Shown here: one piece after another, positions 1 through 8,752 of the stretch
Layout: every line of letters begins with the position of its first letter
Position numbering within the stretch: position 1 is the first letter of the stretch
Assembly (NCBI GenBank): GCA_019918135.1
Contig: WBZZ01001384.1
Location: 1-22,500, forward strand
Direction: 5' to 3'
Length of the DNA stretch: 22,500 bases
DNA from: Paulinella micropora
Lineage: Eukaryota > Cercozoa > Imbricatea > Euglyphida > Paulinellidae
The notes under the pieces: model-generated
What the model saw: the letters and a program-made list of their open reading frames with translations, nothing else
Databases searched by the model: none
What the model was told of the DNA's origin: nothing
Made by a program: the position numbers and the translations under genes

Positions 1-20
1 ATGGTAGGTACAATCGTGTC

Positions 21-1012
21 ATGCCGTCTCTGTACGAGACAGGGGACCAAGCTAAGCTCGCGCAGCTGGTGGAGAACAAGCGCTTCAACCCCATCTACAA
101 GCAGTTCCTGTTGGCTTGTTGGCTCTGCACGCGGCCTGCAACGACGGCGGTGGAATGAAGGTGAACTATAGCTACGGGAGTGGTCGCAAAGGCGGCAGGC
201 TCTACGCGGACTGTGGCTACCAGAACGCGCCCAAGGCCCTGCGCAGGCTCTGCCTCGAAGACTGGCACTGGGCGTTCGACATCAAAAAACAGCGTGCCTT
301 ATTTCCTCTGGTTCTTGGTCCGCGGAGTTGCCGCGCGCTCGCGAGCTCCTCGGCAGCAAGGTCTCTGCGTTGCAAGAGTACGTCGAACGGCGGGAAGAAG
401 TGCTGGGGCGCGTGCAAGAGGAGCTGGGCGTGGACCGCGAGGGCGCCAAGAACGCCATGCTCAAGATCACGCACGGCGGCAGCAAGTTCAGTGATTCTTC
501 TTGTGCAGGCGACTACCCTACACTCGTGCCTACCAGGCGCTGTACGGGCCGCGGCCGAGTTTCTGGGTAAGTGGTACTACAAGAAGCTGTGGAAAGATTG
601 CGAGAAGAAGGGCGACGCGGAGGAGACCTTGCCCGGCCGCTCGGCGACTCTCTACGACAAGCTCGGCCGCTTCGTGCACTACCTTGCAACTAGGTACGAG
701 GCAGTGACCATGAGGACGGCTATGTAATTCTTTTGGGACAAGGGTTGTGAAATTTGCTGCCTAGTGCACGACGAAGTCATTGTTTCGGACAGAGAGGGCA
801 AGCTGCCAGAGGATGAGGACGCGGTGGCGCGCGAGCTGAACGCCTACATCAGAGAAAACGCTGTCTACCCAGGAGTCGAGACGAGCAAGCCAGGCGTCAA
901 GTTCATGAACGTGGATGGCAAGCGCGTGGAAGTCTGTGTCCCGGTGCCCCGACTGACATTGGCTGGTCAGTGCAAAGTGCAACAGATGATCGCTCAGCCC
1001 GGCGACCTGGAG
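21..1012 (+). pseudogene. Family A DNA polymerase, broken by frameshifts and one stop
   Basis: Template-directed DNA synthesis is the likely ancestral role. The reading frame has to be followed through several shifts. It opens at an ATG at 21 (MPSLYETG), but that frame is also open to the window edge, so the true start may lie outside. Seen in order are a GRLYA segment near 205, a motif-A-like AFDIKN near 275 (family pattern DIDxxNxxP), a motif-B-like segment (R..AK...L..GG) near 435-485, and motif C CLVHDEVIV at about 758-785. The HDE signature is typical of family A polymerases, and the GRLYA/DIxN spacing recalls the transposon/virus branch (TVpol). Breaks: an 8-bp tandem duplication at 109-124, a 6-A run at 284-289 with apparently one A too many, one or two shifts between 490 and 560, and an in-frame TAA at 725-727. 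No stop separates it from the helicase that follows, so the two may have been one protein. Family A is fairly sure; the subfamily is an inference. Confidence 0.68.
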
Positions 1013-3831
1013 TTAGTCCGTTTACCTCCCAGCAGCACCGGCTGTACCAATACGCGAGTCTATGCGACTGCGGATGACATGGCCAAGACAGCAAGCGGAC
1101 GACCAGTGCTGCACCCTTATCTTTTGAGAAACACAGCGTGCAATGCCTCAACGCCTGGACTGGGATGGGCAAGACCTACACAGCCTTCGAATTCATCTAC
1201 CGGCTGCGCCGGGAGAATCCTAGCGCCAGGATCCTGTGGGTCACGGGCGACGGACACAGGCTACCAGCGGCGGCGGCGGACTGCTGCTCCAGTGCCAGGC
1301 ATGGAAGGCAGCAGAACTGAAGCGGTTCTGTGAAGAGGAACTGGTACAACAACAGACCACCGACAGCAATCTCGCGGTTTTACAAGGCATCATCGATGAT
1401 ACAATCGTGTACTACGAGAAAGACCAGGCCACCGGCTCCTATCGCGACCTGTACGAGGCGAAAATAGTCTTTTGCCAGGAGGAGTCGTTGTGGAAACTGC
1501 AAAGCAAGGAAAGGGGCGACGCCGGGCTGCCCTTCATACAGCGATACTCACTCTGTGTGTTGGACGAGTTCGTTCTGATATGCGACCAGACCGTGAGCGA
1601 GAAGACCAACCGAGGCAACCTGCGCACAAATAACACTGTTCTGTTGGATGTATGTGAACGAACGGATCGTCTCCTGATCATGGACAAGGACCTGACGGAA
1701 TGTAGCAGGTTGTACGAATTCTTGTTTTGTAGCAAGGAAGAAGGGATCGCCTTCAAGCGTGCAAAGTGCGACACGCTGGAGCAGGCGCAGGCGCAGGTCG
1801 AGTTTCACCATTACTCCTACATTCTGCCCTCGCTGGAGCGCAGGCTAAAGATCGTGCCAGACTACGATACCTGGAAAACAATTCTAGCGGGAAGCCTCGC
1901 GGACAACTCGCAGCGTAGCTGGACTTGCTTCCGCTCACAGCGCGCGCTGGAGGCTACCTACGACGATATGGTCCGGCTCGGCCACACGTTTCCTCATCTC
2001 GTGGGCAGCCCGGACGCGCGCAGAGCCTACGACGAGCTGGTGAAAGAAGGCAAGGCCCTGTGGGACCACACGCCCGAGCTGGACGCCAAGGCCGGTCGGC
2101 CCTATGGCCGGCTGGACCGAGGAACAGAAGGACAGGTATGCACACGACAACAAGACCCGCAGCGAGTGGGCAGAAGGAGCGAGGGTGCGCATCATCGACG
2201 GCAGGACGGCGGAGAGAACGAAGCAGCGCATGTTGGCGAACATCGATGGCTGGCTGTGCTATGAAAATGACTGCAAGTGCGTAGACAACTTGGACGAGAG
2301 ACACGGCGAAGGCCGCGACACCCGTGGCATTTTCTCCACTTCCGCTGCTATGGTGGCGGTTGACGCACAAACACCTTTCCAGCTCGTCATGCTCAACTGT
2401 GCGGACCCTGAACGCAAGGTGGCTGTTACTGGGCCTACCGGCCGGGGACTGGCGCAGATGTTAATGCGGGTGCGGAACCTGGCAGCGCCAGCGACTATCC
2501 TGGCCTATTTCGGTGACAGTGGGCTAGGTCCAGTGAGGTTCTACGACGAGGCCCTCGCACGAGCAGGGAAGGCCTGGCAGCACTGCCAACTGTTCAAGAC
2601 GATGCTCCAGAACTTTACACAAAAACAAAATGATATGATTAACCAGGCTGCCAGGAAAGGCAAGGTTTCGGACTGGGCCCTTGTGGATGGCGCGCGGTGG
2701 GTGGGCGAATTTACCGACAGCAGTGGTAGGGTGCACAGGTATGAAATCCCGACTTCTCTGCAGCTGCGCTTGATAGCCCGTGAGGTCGAGCATCAGAGAG
2801 ATCTGGGCTATGGCTGCTGGCGGAAGCTGTCCACCGACTTCATCATAACGCTCGACGAAGCCGGGCCACTGAAGCGCGACTGCTGAAGCTGGCCTCTGCG
2901 CGCGCGGAGAAAGAAGGATGGCACGAAAAAGAAAAAGACGACAACGGCGACGGAGAACAAGAAGGAGAAAAGGGAGAAGAAAAGAAGAAGCCGGCGCAGA
3001 CAAAAGACGACGTGTTGCTGCGCATGGTGCTCATCCAGTTGGTTGACTGGCAGAGCAGCTCTGTTGAACGACGTGCTGTGGCGCCACGCACAGATGGAGA
3101 ATTTTAGGGGCATGCATTCTCTAGAGGAGACGCAGAAGCAGGTGGTGGGCGTGCTTGCTCGGTACCCAGGCTTCTTCTCTTACGCTGCCAAGCTCAACAC
3201 TATTGAGCTGGTGCGGGATTTCCAGCGGCTCAAGTCCGCCTTGCCCAAGCTCGATTCGCGAGTGGCCGCCCGGAGCGCAATCAAGATTACCGGGCCACAA
3301 CAGATCCTCGCGACAAAGGATGCAGCCAGGCTGTACAAGGTTGCTAAAACCGTCAGGGAAGCGTTGGTCAAAAGCAATTTCAGTGAGCTGGATGCCAGCG
3401 CATGTGCCAAAAAGCCAGATGAGTGCGATCGCGAGCAAGGCACGCACACGGAGATCCCTAACCAGCTGCTGCAAGAGAAGGACGCGGTATGGCGACGTGC
3501 CTGCAACGATTTGTTTTATTCGCAAGCAGGGGTTATGTCCGAGGACCAGACGGCGCATGCAAAGCAACACAAGTCGTCACTGGGCAGACTGCAACGCGTG
3601 GTGAACAGGTTTGGCTTGTATCTGGCAAAAGACGACGAAAAATCAAAGAGAGTGACAGAGAAAGGCGGCTCCAAGAAGAGGAAATCCGCTTTTGTGCTCC
3701 ACAAGATGATTGATGGCAAAAGAAAAGGCCATGTAGCAGTGCGCTTTGCCGAACAGTTCCATGACGGTCTGTACCGAGACCACAGGCCGCTAAAGAAACA
3801 AAAGGTGACTAATGACGCGCCGGGACTCTGA
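1013..3831 (+). pseudogene. SF2 helicase resembling herpesvirus-type origin-binding protein (UL9/Origin_bp), frameshifted
   Basis: The likely role is replicative or origin-melting DNA helicase. Motif I is WTGMGKTYTA near 1155-1185. Motif II is CVLDEFVLICDQTVS near 1555-1600, matching the DExxSxxxQ style of UL9-like helicases. The RLLIMDKDL segment near 1670 corresponds to the following strand in that family. A motif V-like STSAAMVAVDAQTPF lies near 2335-2375 and motif VI AQMLMRVRNL near 2450-2485. The 3' third (3043-3831) has no recognised fold and ends in a basic tail before TGA at 3829. The ancestral frame switches near 1250-1290, 2100, 2885 and 3040, with a TGA at 1075-1077. Between 2,890 and 3,040 one frame encodes a Lys/Glu-rich linker. 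The helicase frame is entered from the polymerase frame around 1013 with no clear start codon of its own, so a fusion is possible. SF2 assignment is firm; the origin-binding label is from motif style. Confidence 0.62.
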
Positions 3832-3965
3832 TACCGTTTCATTAAAACTTTTTTTCCTCAAACATATTAATAAACCCAAAAAAAAGGCGCGCCTGACAGT
3901 AGCAACATCAGAGAATTGAACTTTCGACTCAAAGGCCTACAGCTTCTGGCTGATTAAGCTAGACA
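3832..3965. other. Intergenic spacer after the helicase
   Basis: This holds no convincing gene. It starts AT-rich, carries one AATAAA signal followed by an A run, then a GGCGCGCC palindrome, and ends just before the ATG of the next reading frame. A segment around 3905-3960 looks faintly like a tRNA read on the minus strand but does not fold as one. Confidence 0.5.
3869..3874 (+). terminator. AATAAA polyadenylation-type signal
   Basis: AATAAA lies 38 bases after the helicase stop and is followed by an A-run. This is the placement expected for 3'-end processing in a eukaryotic nucleus. It may be chance in AT-rich spacer DNA. Confidence 0.35.
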
Positions 3966-4298
3966 ATGACAGACACATAAGCTAAAGACAATTCTTGGCT
4001 TTTTGTCGGCGGGTGCCTTCCTGCCAGATTTTTACTAGCCAAAGTGGCACTTGACGCTGCACCACCGACCAAAGACAAACTGCGCGTTCTTGCCATGGTC
4101 CCCGCCGTGGTGTGGCTTTCTGAAGTTCTGAACAAACAAGAAAAAGGCTTCCTGGGCGGCAAAGTGTGGTGGGCCGAGAACCGCCTGTGGCACGGGCTCT
4201 TGTACATGCTGTTTGCTGCTACGGGGAAAGGAGAACTGTTAGTGACGGACGCCCTGCTGGCTTCGTATTTTGGCTTCCATCATTTCAGCAGAGAATGA
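3966..4298 (+). pseudogene. Small membrane protein of large DNA viruses, with an early in-frame stop
   Basis: A frame starting at ATG 3966 meets TAA at 3978-3980 after four codons, then stays open to TGA at 4296-4298 (about 110 codons in all). Visible features are a hydrophobic N-terminal stretch (SWLFVGGCLPARFLLA), a second one (VLAMVPAVVWLSEVL) and a conserved-looking core, GGKVWWAENRLWHGLLYMLF, ending near FGFHHF. From memory, many NCLDVs encode a small membrane protein with the pattern GGxxWWxxxRxxHxxLYxxFA followed by a D and a terminal HH, which this matches well. Its function is unknown to me. It lies 38 bases upstream of the reductase gene on the same strand. If the stop is real the gene is dead, unless a GTG at 4044 is used. 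The family call is by pattern memory only. Confidence 0.5.
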
Positions 4299-4336
4299 TT
4301 TTTTTTCTCTCGTGCCTAAAAATGTAAGCACTGCCA

Positions 4337-6599
4337 ATGCAGGTCAAAAAAAGAGATGGTTCGTTGGAGCCGGTGTGTTTCGACAAGATCCTGCACCGCA
4401 TCTCGGTCCTTGCGAGTGACCTGCCCGGCGCCAACGCGGTCGAGGTGGCCAAAACCACTATTGCCGGCCTACGGAACGGTATCTCCACGTCCGAGTTGGA
4501 CGGACTCGCGGCCTCGAGCTGTGCAGCTTTGGCCTCTTAACACCCGGACTTTGCGCTGCTCGGAGGCCGACTTGAGGCCAGCAATATCCAAAAAAATTGT
4601 TCCCCTACCTTCGCCGGCTCGATGGATCGTCTGCGCCTGTCGCTTCTGCCATCGTTCTCTATCTTTGTGGACAAGCACGCCGCCGCCCTGAACGCAATGA
4701 TAAGGCAGGAACGAGACCTCACTTTTGACTTTTTCGGCATAGCCACGCTCAAACAAGGCTACCTCCTCCGTGAGTGCGATAACAAGATCTGCGAGACGCC
4801 GCAATACTTGTACTTGCGAATCGCAATTGCGCTACACCACAACCTAGCAGAAAGCGAAGACAGCGCTTTGCTCAAGATCCGGGACACTTACAACCTCCTG
4901 AGTACAGGCCTATACACGCACGCCTCGCCGACTATGTTCAATGCGGGCCTGCGCAGAACCAGCAGCTGGCGTCGTGTTTCCTGCTGCCTATCCGAGAAGA
5001 CTCGCTCAACGGGATCTTCGAAACCGTGAAAGACTGTGCAATCATTTCCAAACACGCGGGAGGCATAGGCTTGTACATCGGCAACGTGCGGGCGGCAGGA
5101 TCCAAGATCTACGGGACGGGAGGCAAGAGCGACGGAGTTGTGCCTCTCTGTCGTATTCTTAATGAAACGAGTCGCTACGCCAACCAGTCGGGACGCAGGA
5201 AGGGGGCCTTTGCGGTGTACATGCCACCGTGGCACAAGGACATCTACGAGTTCCTCCAACTTCGCCAGAACACGGGCGCGGCGGAAAATCGCGCGAGGGA
5301 TTTGTTTACGGCGCTGATGATACCCGATCTGTTCATGCAACGAGTGAAGGACGACTGTGACTGGACACTGTTTTGTCCGACGGAGGTGTCGGGGCTAGAC
5401 GAGTGCTGGGGCAAGTTCTGGGAGTCTCGCTACACCCACGCCGAGAAAACACAGCAGGGCCAAAAAGTGAAAGCCCGGCACCTGTGGTCCTCCATTCTCA
5501 AATCACAAATCGAAACCGGGTCCCCTTACCTCATTTTTCGAGACCATGCCAACGCCAAGAGCAACCAGCAGCACTCGGGTACTATCAAGAACTCGAACCT
5601 GTGCGCGGAGATCATGCAAACGTCCTCGTCAGAAGAGACCGCCGTCTGCAACCTCGCGTCGCTTTGTCTGCCCCGCTTCCTCACACAGGACAAGAAAATG
5701 GTCGACATCGACCTCCTCCACTCTGTCACGCGCACTGCCGTGCGCAATCTCGACCTGATTATTGACATTACTACGTACCCCGTCCCAGCAGCTAAAATGT
5801 CTAACTTGGAGCACAGGCCCGTCGGGCTCGGCATCTGTGGACTCGCAGATCTGTTTATGATCCTGGGACTGACTTTTGAGAGCCCCGAAGCCGCCGCCCT
5901 GAACGAGCGCCTTTCGTGCGAGATCTACTACGCGGCGCTGAGTGCCAGCGCCGAACTGGCCAGAGAAAAAGGACGATACCCGGCGTTCGAAGGTAGCCCC
6001 GCCTCACAGGGCAAGCTGCAGCCGGACCTCTGGGGCGTGGAGCGCTCGACTGGCAGATGGGTTAGGCTGAAGGCAGATATCAAGGCCCGTGGGCTGCGCA
6101 ACAGCCTCTTGATCGCGCTCATGCCCACCGCCAGCACTTCGCAGATTCTCGGTGTTTGCGAGAGTTTTGAGCCAATCTACAGCAACCTCATGGTGAGGAG
6201 GACCCTGGCCGGCGAGCACGCTATACTCAACCGGCACTTTGTCAAGGCTCTCGAACAAGGGCGCTCTGGACCCCTGCTGTCAGAGAGCAACTGCTGCGAA
6301 ACGATGGCTCTGTCCAGGAACTTTCCGTGCCGGACGACATTAAACAAGTGTACAAGACCGTCTGGGAAGTACCGATGAAGCCCAGCTGCAACTCTCCGCG
6401 CTGCGTGGTCCTTACGTGTGTCAGTCGCAGTCACTCAACGTCTACTTGGGCTAACGCTACCGAGCGCAAGCTGTCTAGCTCACATTTCTACGCCTGGGAA
6501 TCAGGCCTCAAAACCGGCTGCTACTACCTTAGAACCAAGGCCGCGACTAGTGCCAATGTATCGTGTAACGGTGACGTGTGTGCCATGTGTACAGTTTAA
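4337..6599 (+). pseudogene. Ribonucleoside-diphosphate reductase large subunit (class Ia R1), broken
   Basis: Reduces ribonucleoside diphosphates to supply dNTPs, working with an R2 subunit not seen here. ATG at 4337 begins an ATP-cone-like N-terminus (QVKKRDGSLEPVCFDKILHR). The following landmarks are intact: HPDFALLGG near 4541, HASPTMFNAG near 4918, LASCF with the active-site Cys near 4970, the NLCAE catalytic loop near 5598, the second redox Cys in AVCNLASL near 5645, GLKTGCYYLRT with the Tyr-Tyr radical-transfer pair near 6510-6540, and a C-terminal CAMC redox tail before TAA at 6597. Length after ignoring breaks is about 750 residues, normal for R1. Breaks: TAA at 4538-4540, a shift near 4955, and further shifts near 6330, 6385 and 6450. 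No catalytic position seems lost, so decay is recent or some breaks are sequence errors. Its stop directly abuts the stop of the opposing gene. Confidence 0.93.
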
Positions 6600-7140
6600 T
6601 TAAACTAAATCTGCAGTCAAGTCCATGGCACTGACGCCGCCCTCGCCGTTCTCTTCGCCGGACAGAGGCACTCCAAACGCGTCTCGTTCAGAGAGGTCTT
6701 GGTCCGGGTAGGGCATGCCCTCTTCTTGTTTCCGGATCTGCAGCACGCGCCAAGAGAGCGTGACCTTTTCGCCCTTGCTGCACAGCGCAGTAGCTTGAAT
6801 GACACACTTCACCACGTCGCCCTTTTGCAGCGTGTTAGTGTCTCCGCCTCCGAGAATCGTTCGCATCACCTTGTAGGCCTGCAGCACCGCGCCATTGTCG
6901 CGCGTGCTTGAAATCAAGGTCAATGTTTGTTTTAGCGGCCTTGTTGCCTTGGTCGTACACAGACGGGTCCCAGGCAAGCTGCATAGCGGGCAGAACCAGC
7001 GTGAGGCTCTTGTCGCCGTAGCACAGGTTCGAAAAGATGCTCCCGTAGGCGCTCCTTGGTTCCGACAGGCGCAGCTTCTTCGGGTCGGCCGCCGTGTCAA
7101 AGACCCTCACCTCATTGTTGTTGCCCGTGACGATCGACAT
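6600..7140 (-). pseudogene. Possible viral ssDNA-binding protein (T7 gp2.5-like class), one frameshift
   Basis: About 180 codons are read on the minus strand from ATG at 7140 to TAA at 6602-6600. One frameshift lies near 6905, where KHAR meets DNGAVLQAYKV. The N-terminal half (KKLRLSEPRSAYGSIFSNL, then LVLPAMQLAWDPSVYD) and the middle (VVKCVIQATALCSKGEKVTLSWRVLQIR) read like an OB-fold beta protein. An acidic C-terminal tail ends in MDLTADLV. Algal NCLDVs are known to have T7-like single-strand binding proteins of this general style. The position beside polymerase, reductase and clamp genes fits. It is transcribed divergently from the clamp gene across a 124-bp spacer. I cannot confirm the family from sequence alone. 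Confidence 0.38.
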
Positions 7141-7264
7141 TTTTCGATTTATGGCTCGTTTTGCCAGAACAGGGTTTCTTTTTTCTTTTAAATCTTGAAT
7201 TTCAAATCTCGCAGTTTAAAAGTTTTAATTAAAAGGTAGTAAAAAAAGAACAGTGTCTCAAAAA
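7141..7264. promoter_or_regulatory. Divergent intergenic promoter region with AAATCTTGAATTT motif
   Basis: This AT-rich spacer lies between two divergent genes inside GC-rich DNA. AAATCTTGAATTT occupies 7190-7202, followed by a degenerate CAAATCT copy and a TTTTAATTAAAA stretch near 7221. The same 13-mer recurs at 8693-8705 in the other divergent spacer. Confidence 0.5.
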
Positions 7265-8233
7265 ATGATGACTCGTTTTCTCTGGAGGTCCAAGTCGCAC
7301 TGCATCGCGTTCCGCCGGGCGCTCGACTCGCTGTCGCCTCTGTTGCTGGAGGCCAGGGTCGAAGCGACCGTCGACAAGCTCGTGCTCTGCAGCGCGGCCG
7401 ACGGGCTCGTCGCGCAGTTCGTGGTCCCTTTTTCGGGCGCGAACGGCGACTATGTCAACTTGATGTTTCCAAAGTGTGTGTTCAGCGTTGACCTCAAGGA
7501 ACTGTCCTGCTGGCTCTCTACTTTCCGCGAGGGCATGATACTCGAACTGTCCGTCGCGGTGGATAACAAGCTGTGTGTCAAATTCTACAACGAGTCGAAA
7601 TCGTTCGAACACTACAGTGACCTGACCTCGCTGCTCGTGTCCCAAGAGGCGGCCTTCCTGCCGACTACCGAGTGGACCAATCTCGATCGCCTCGTCGAAG
7701 TCTCTGGCTCGGCGCTGAACGCCGTGATCAGGCACCATTCGAAGAGCAATGCGCACTGCCGGCTGTTTGTGGAAGTGGACAGGCTCTGCACGGAATCCTC
7801 GCTGCGGGCGGTGGACACAGGCCGGCCGGCACGCACCAGCCTTGGCGGCATTGCTCTGGTCGCGGAGGACAAGGACTCGCTGCTGCGCTCGGACCTGTCA
7901 CACCCGCCCGTCCAAGCCGGCGAGTGTGTCTACGCCCTGGAAATCCTCAAGAAGATACTCAAATCATGCGCTTTCCAGGAGAAAAAGACGGGCAGGGTGC
8001 TGGTCGGCGTTACACAGAACGTGCTGCACCTCGTCTCCAAGCGGGACGGCGGTCCGTGGCTCAAGTACACTATTCTGGCCGACGCCAATGAACCGCCCCC
8101 AGCTCTGCCCACGCTGGCGCCGCTTCCATTGACTGCCGACAGCGCCGCCGAGGACGAAGAGAGCCGCAAGCTGATCAAGCGCAAGAAGAAGAAGCTCAAG
8201 CGGACGAGAGACGAATCCCAGGCAGGCGCTTAA
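7265..8233 (+). CDS. PCNA-like sliding clamp
   Basis: The likely role is the polymerase processivity clamp. The frame is uninterrupted: 323 codons from ATG 7265 (an upstream in-frame GTG at 7253 is less likely). PCNA-style features are the opening FLWRSKSHCIAFRRALDSL, the alternating hydrophobic pattern VEATVDKLVLCSAADGLV, the LKELSCWLSTF segment near residues 77-87 (counterpart of the L..L...LK helix), and a late strand LKYTILAD near residue 263. The last 45 residues are Pro-rich and then strongly basic (KRKKKKLKR), a probable nuclear-localisation tail beyond the usual 260-residue clamp. It is one of three consecutive intact genes. Its 3' end overlaps the end of the opposing VLTF-2-like gene by 38 bp. 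Clamp identity is judged from pattern, not from alignment. Confidence 0.55.
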   Translation: MMTRFLWRSKSHCIAFRRALDSLSPLLLEARVEATVDKLVLCSAADGLVAQFVVPFSGANGDYVNLMFPKCVFSVDLKELSCWLSTFREGMILELSVAVDNKLCVKFYNESKSFEHYSDLTSLLVSQEAAFLPTTEWTNLDRLVEVSGSALNAVIRHHSKSNAHCRLFVEVDRLCTESSLRAVDTGRPARTSLGGIALVAEDKDSLLRSDLSHPPVQAGECVYALEILKKILKSCAFQEKKTGRVLVGVTQNVLHLVSKRDGGPWLKYTILADANEPPPALPTLAPLPLTADSAAEDEESRKLIKRKKKKLKRTRDESQAGA

Positions 8234-8648
8234 GCCTCCTCAGCGTGTACTTGCGGCCTGAAAGTTGGCTAATAAAATGTTTCTGTGTCTCTTTTCTGTG
8301 CACTGGCACGTACCAGTTAGTCACCCGGCCCACGGCCCTGAAAGCAGAGATGTCTAGCGGTCCGCCGTAGTCTACTAGTTTGTGGCGTGGCGGCGCCGGC
8401 TGAACTAGCTGCTTGTGCAGATTCAATCTTAAGTAAGAGTGCAGGAGGTCCATTGAACGCGAACGCAGCGTCTCGGCAATGCCATAGTCCGCGTACGCGG
8501 CCGCGCAGCCCACCGTGCAGAAGTGACCCCAGACGCACAACTCTTCGCCTGCGTGGGCTATTGGCAGCCCAAACCACTTGCTGTCGTCCCTCGCGCAGCC
8601 GTACGAGCAGTGCAGGCACTTGCCCTGGTAAGATTCAGTGCCCTCCAT
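8196..8648 (-). CDS. VLTF-2 (poxvirus A1L)-like viral late transcription factor
   Basis: Predicted late-gene transcription factor of the NCLDV VLTF-2 family. The 150-residue frame is intact, starting at ATG 8648. It has a Cys-x2-Cys pair (CLHC, residues 11-14), then FGLPIAH, then WGHFCTVGCAAAYADYG with a second Cys pair. This zinc-finger layout and the FCxxxCAxAY signature are characteristic of the family. The next part also fits (LLHSYLRLNL, then APPRHKLVDYGGPLDISAFR), corresponding to the conserved APxRxxLxxFGGxxxxxxFR block. It shares a 104-bp divergent promoter spacer with the VLTF-3-like gene. The last 12 codons overlap the clamp gene tail to tail. The presence of this family is strong evidence that the region is NCLDV-related. 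Confidence 0.8.
   Translation of the reverse strand: MEGTESYQGKCLHCSYGCARDDSKWFGLPIAHAGEELCVWGHFCTVGCAAAYADYGIAETLRSRSMDLLHSYLRLNLHKQLVQPAPPRHKLVDYGGPLDISAFRAVGRVTNWYVPVHRKETQKHFISQLSGRKYTLRRLKRLPGIRLSSA
8271..8276 (+). terminator. AATAAA polyadenylation-type signal downstream of the clamp gene
   Basis: AATAAA lies 38 bases after the clamp stop codon and inside the opposing gene, followed by a T/G-rich stretch (TGTTTCTGTGTCTCTTTTCTGTG). That arrangement resembles a eukaryotic poly(A) signal with a downstream element. Confidence 0.35.
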
Positions 8649-8752
8649 CCTTTCTGAATTCCTCGTCTTTTTTCCACTCTTTCATTTGTTTCAAATCTTG
8701 AATTTTAAACTGCCACGTTCGATCTGGGCATCTGTTTGCCGGCCGTCATATT
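8649..8752. promoter_or_regulatory. Divergent promoter spacer of the VLTF-2/VLTF-3 pair
   Basis: This 104-bp spacer is T-rich. AAATCTTGAATTT is at 8693-8705, flanked by TTTC and TAAA, almost the same 20-odd bases as at 7187-7206. It sits 48 bases before the VLTF-3-like ATG and 45 before the VLTF-2-like ATG, so it could serve both genes. Confidence 0.5.

Noticed and set aside
556..575. Splice-donor-like GGTAAGT, raising the idea that breaks are introns
   Set aside because: It lies inside well-conserved polymerase coding sequence (FLGKWYY), and most frame changes elsewhere involve one or a few bases, not excisable segments.
3905..3985. tRNA-like sequence on the minus strand (TAGCTTAAT...AGAAGCT and GTTCAATTC)
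   Set aside because: The T-arm stem has mismatches and no 7-bp acceptor stem can be paired, so it does not fold as a tRNA.
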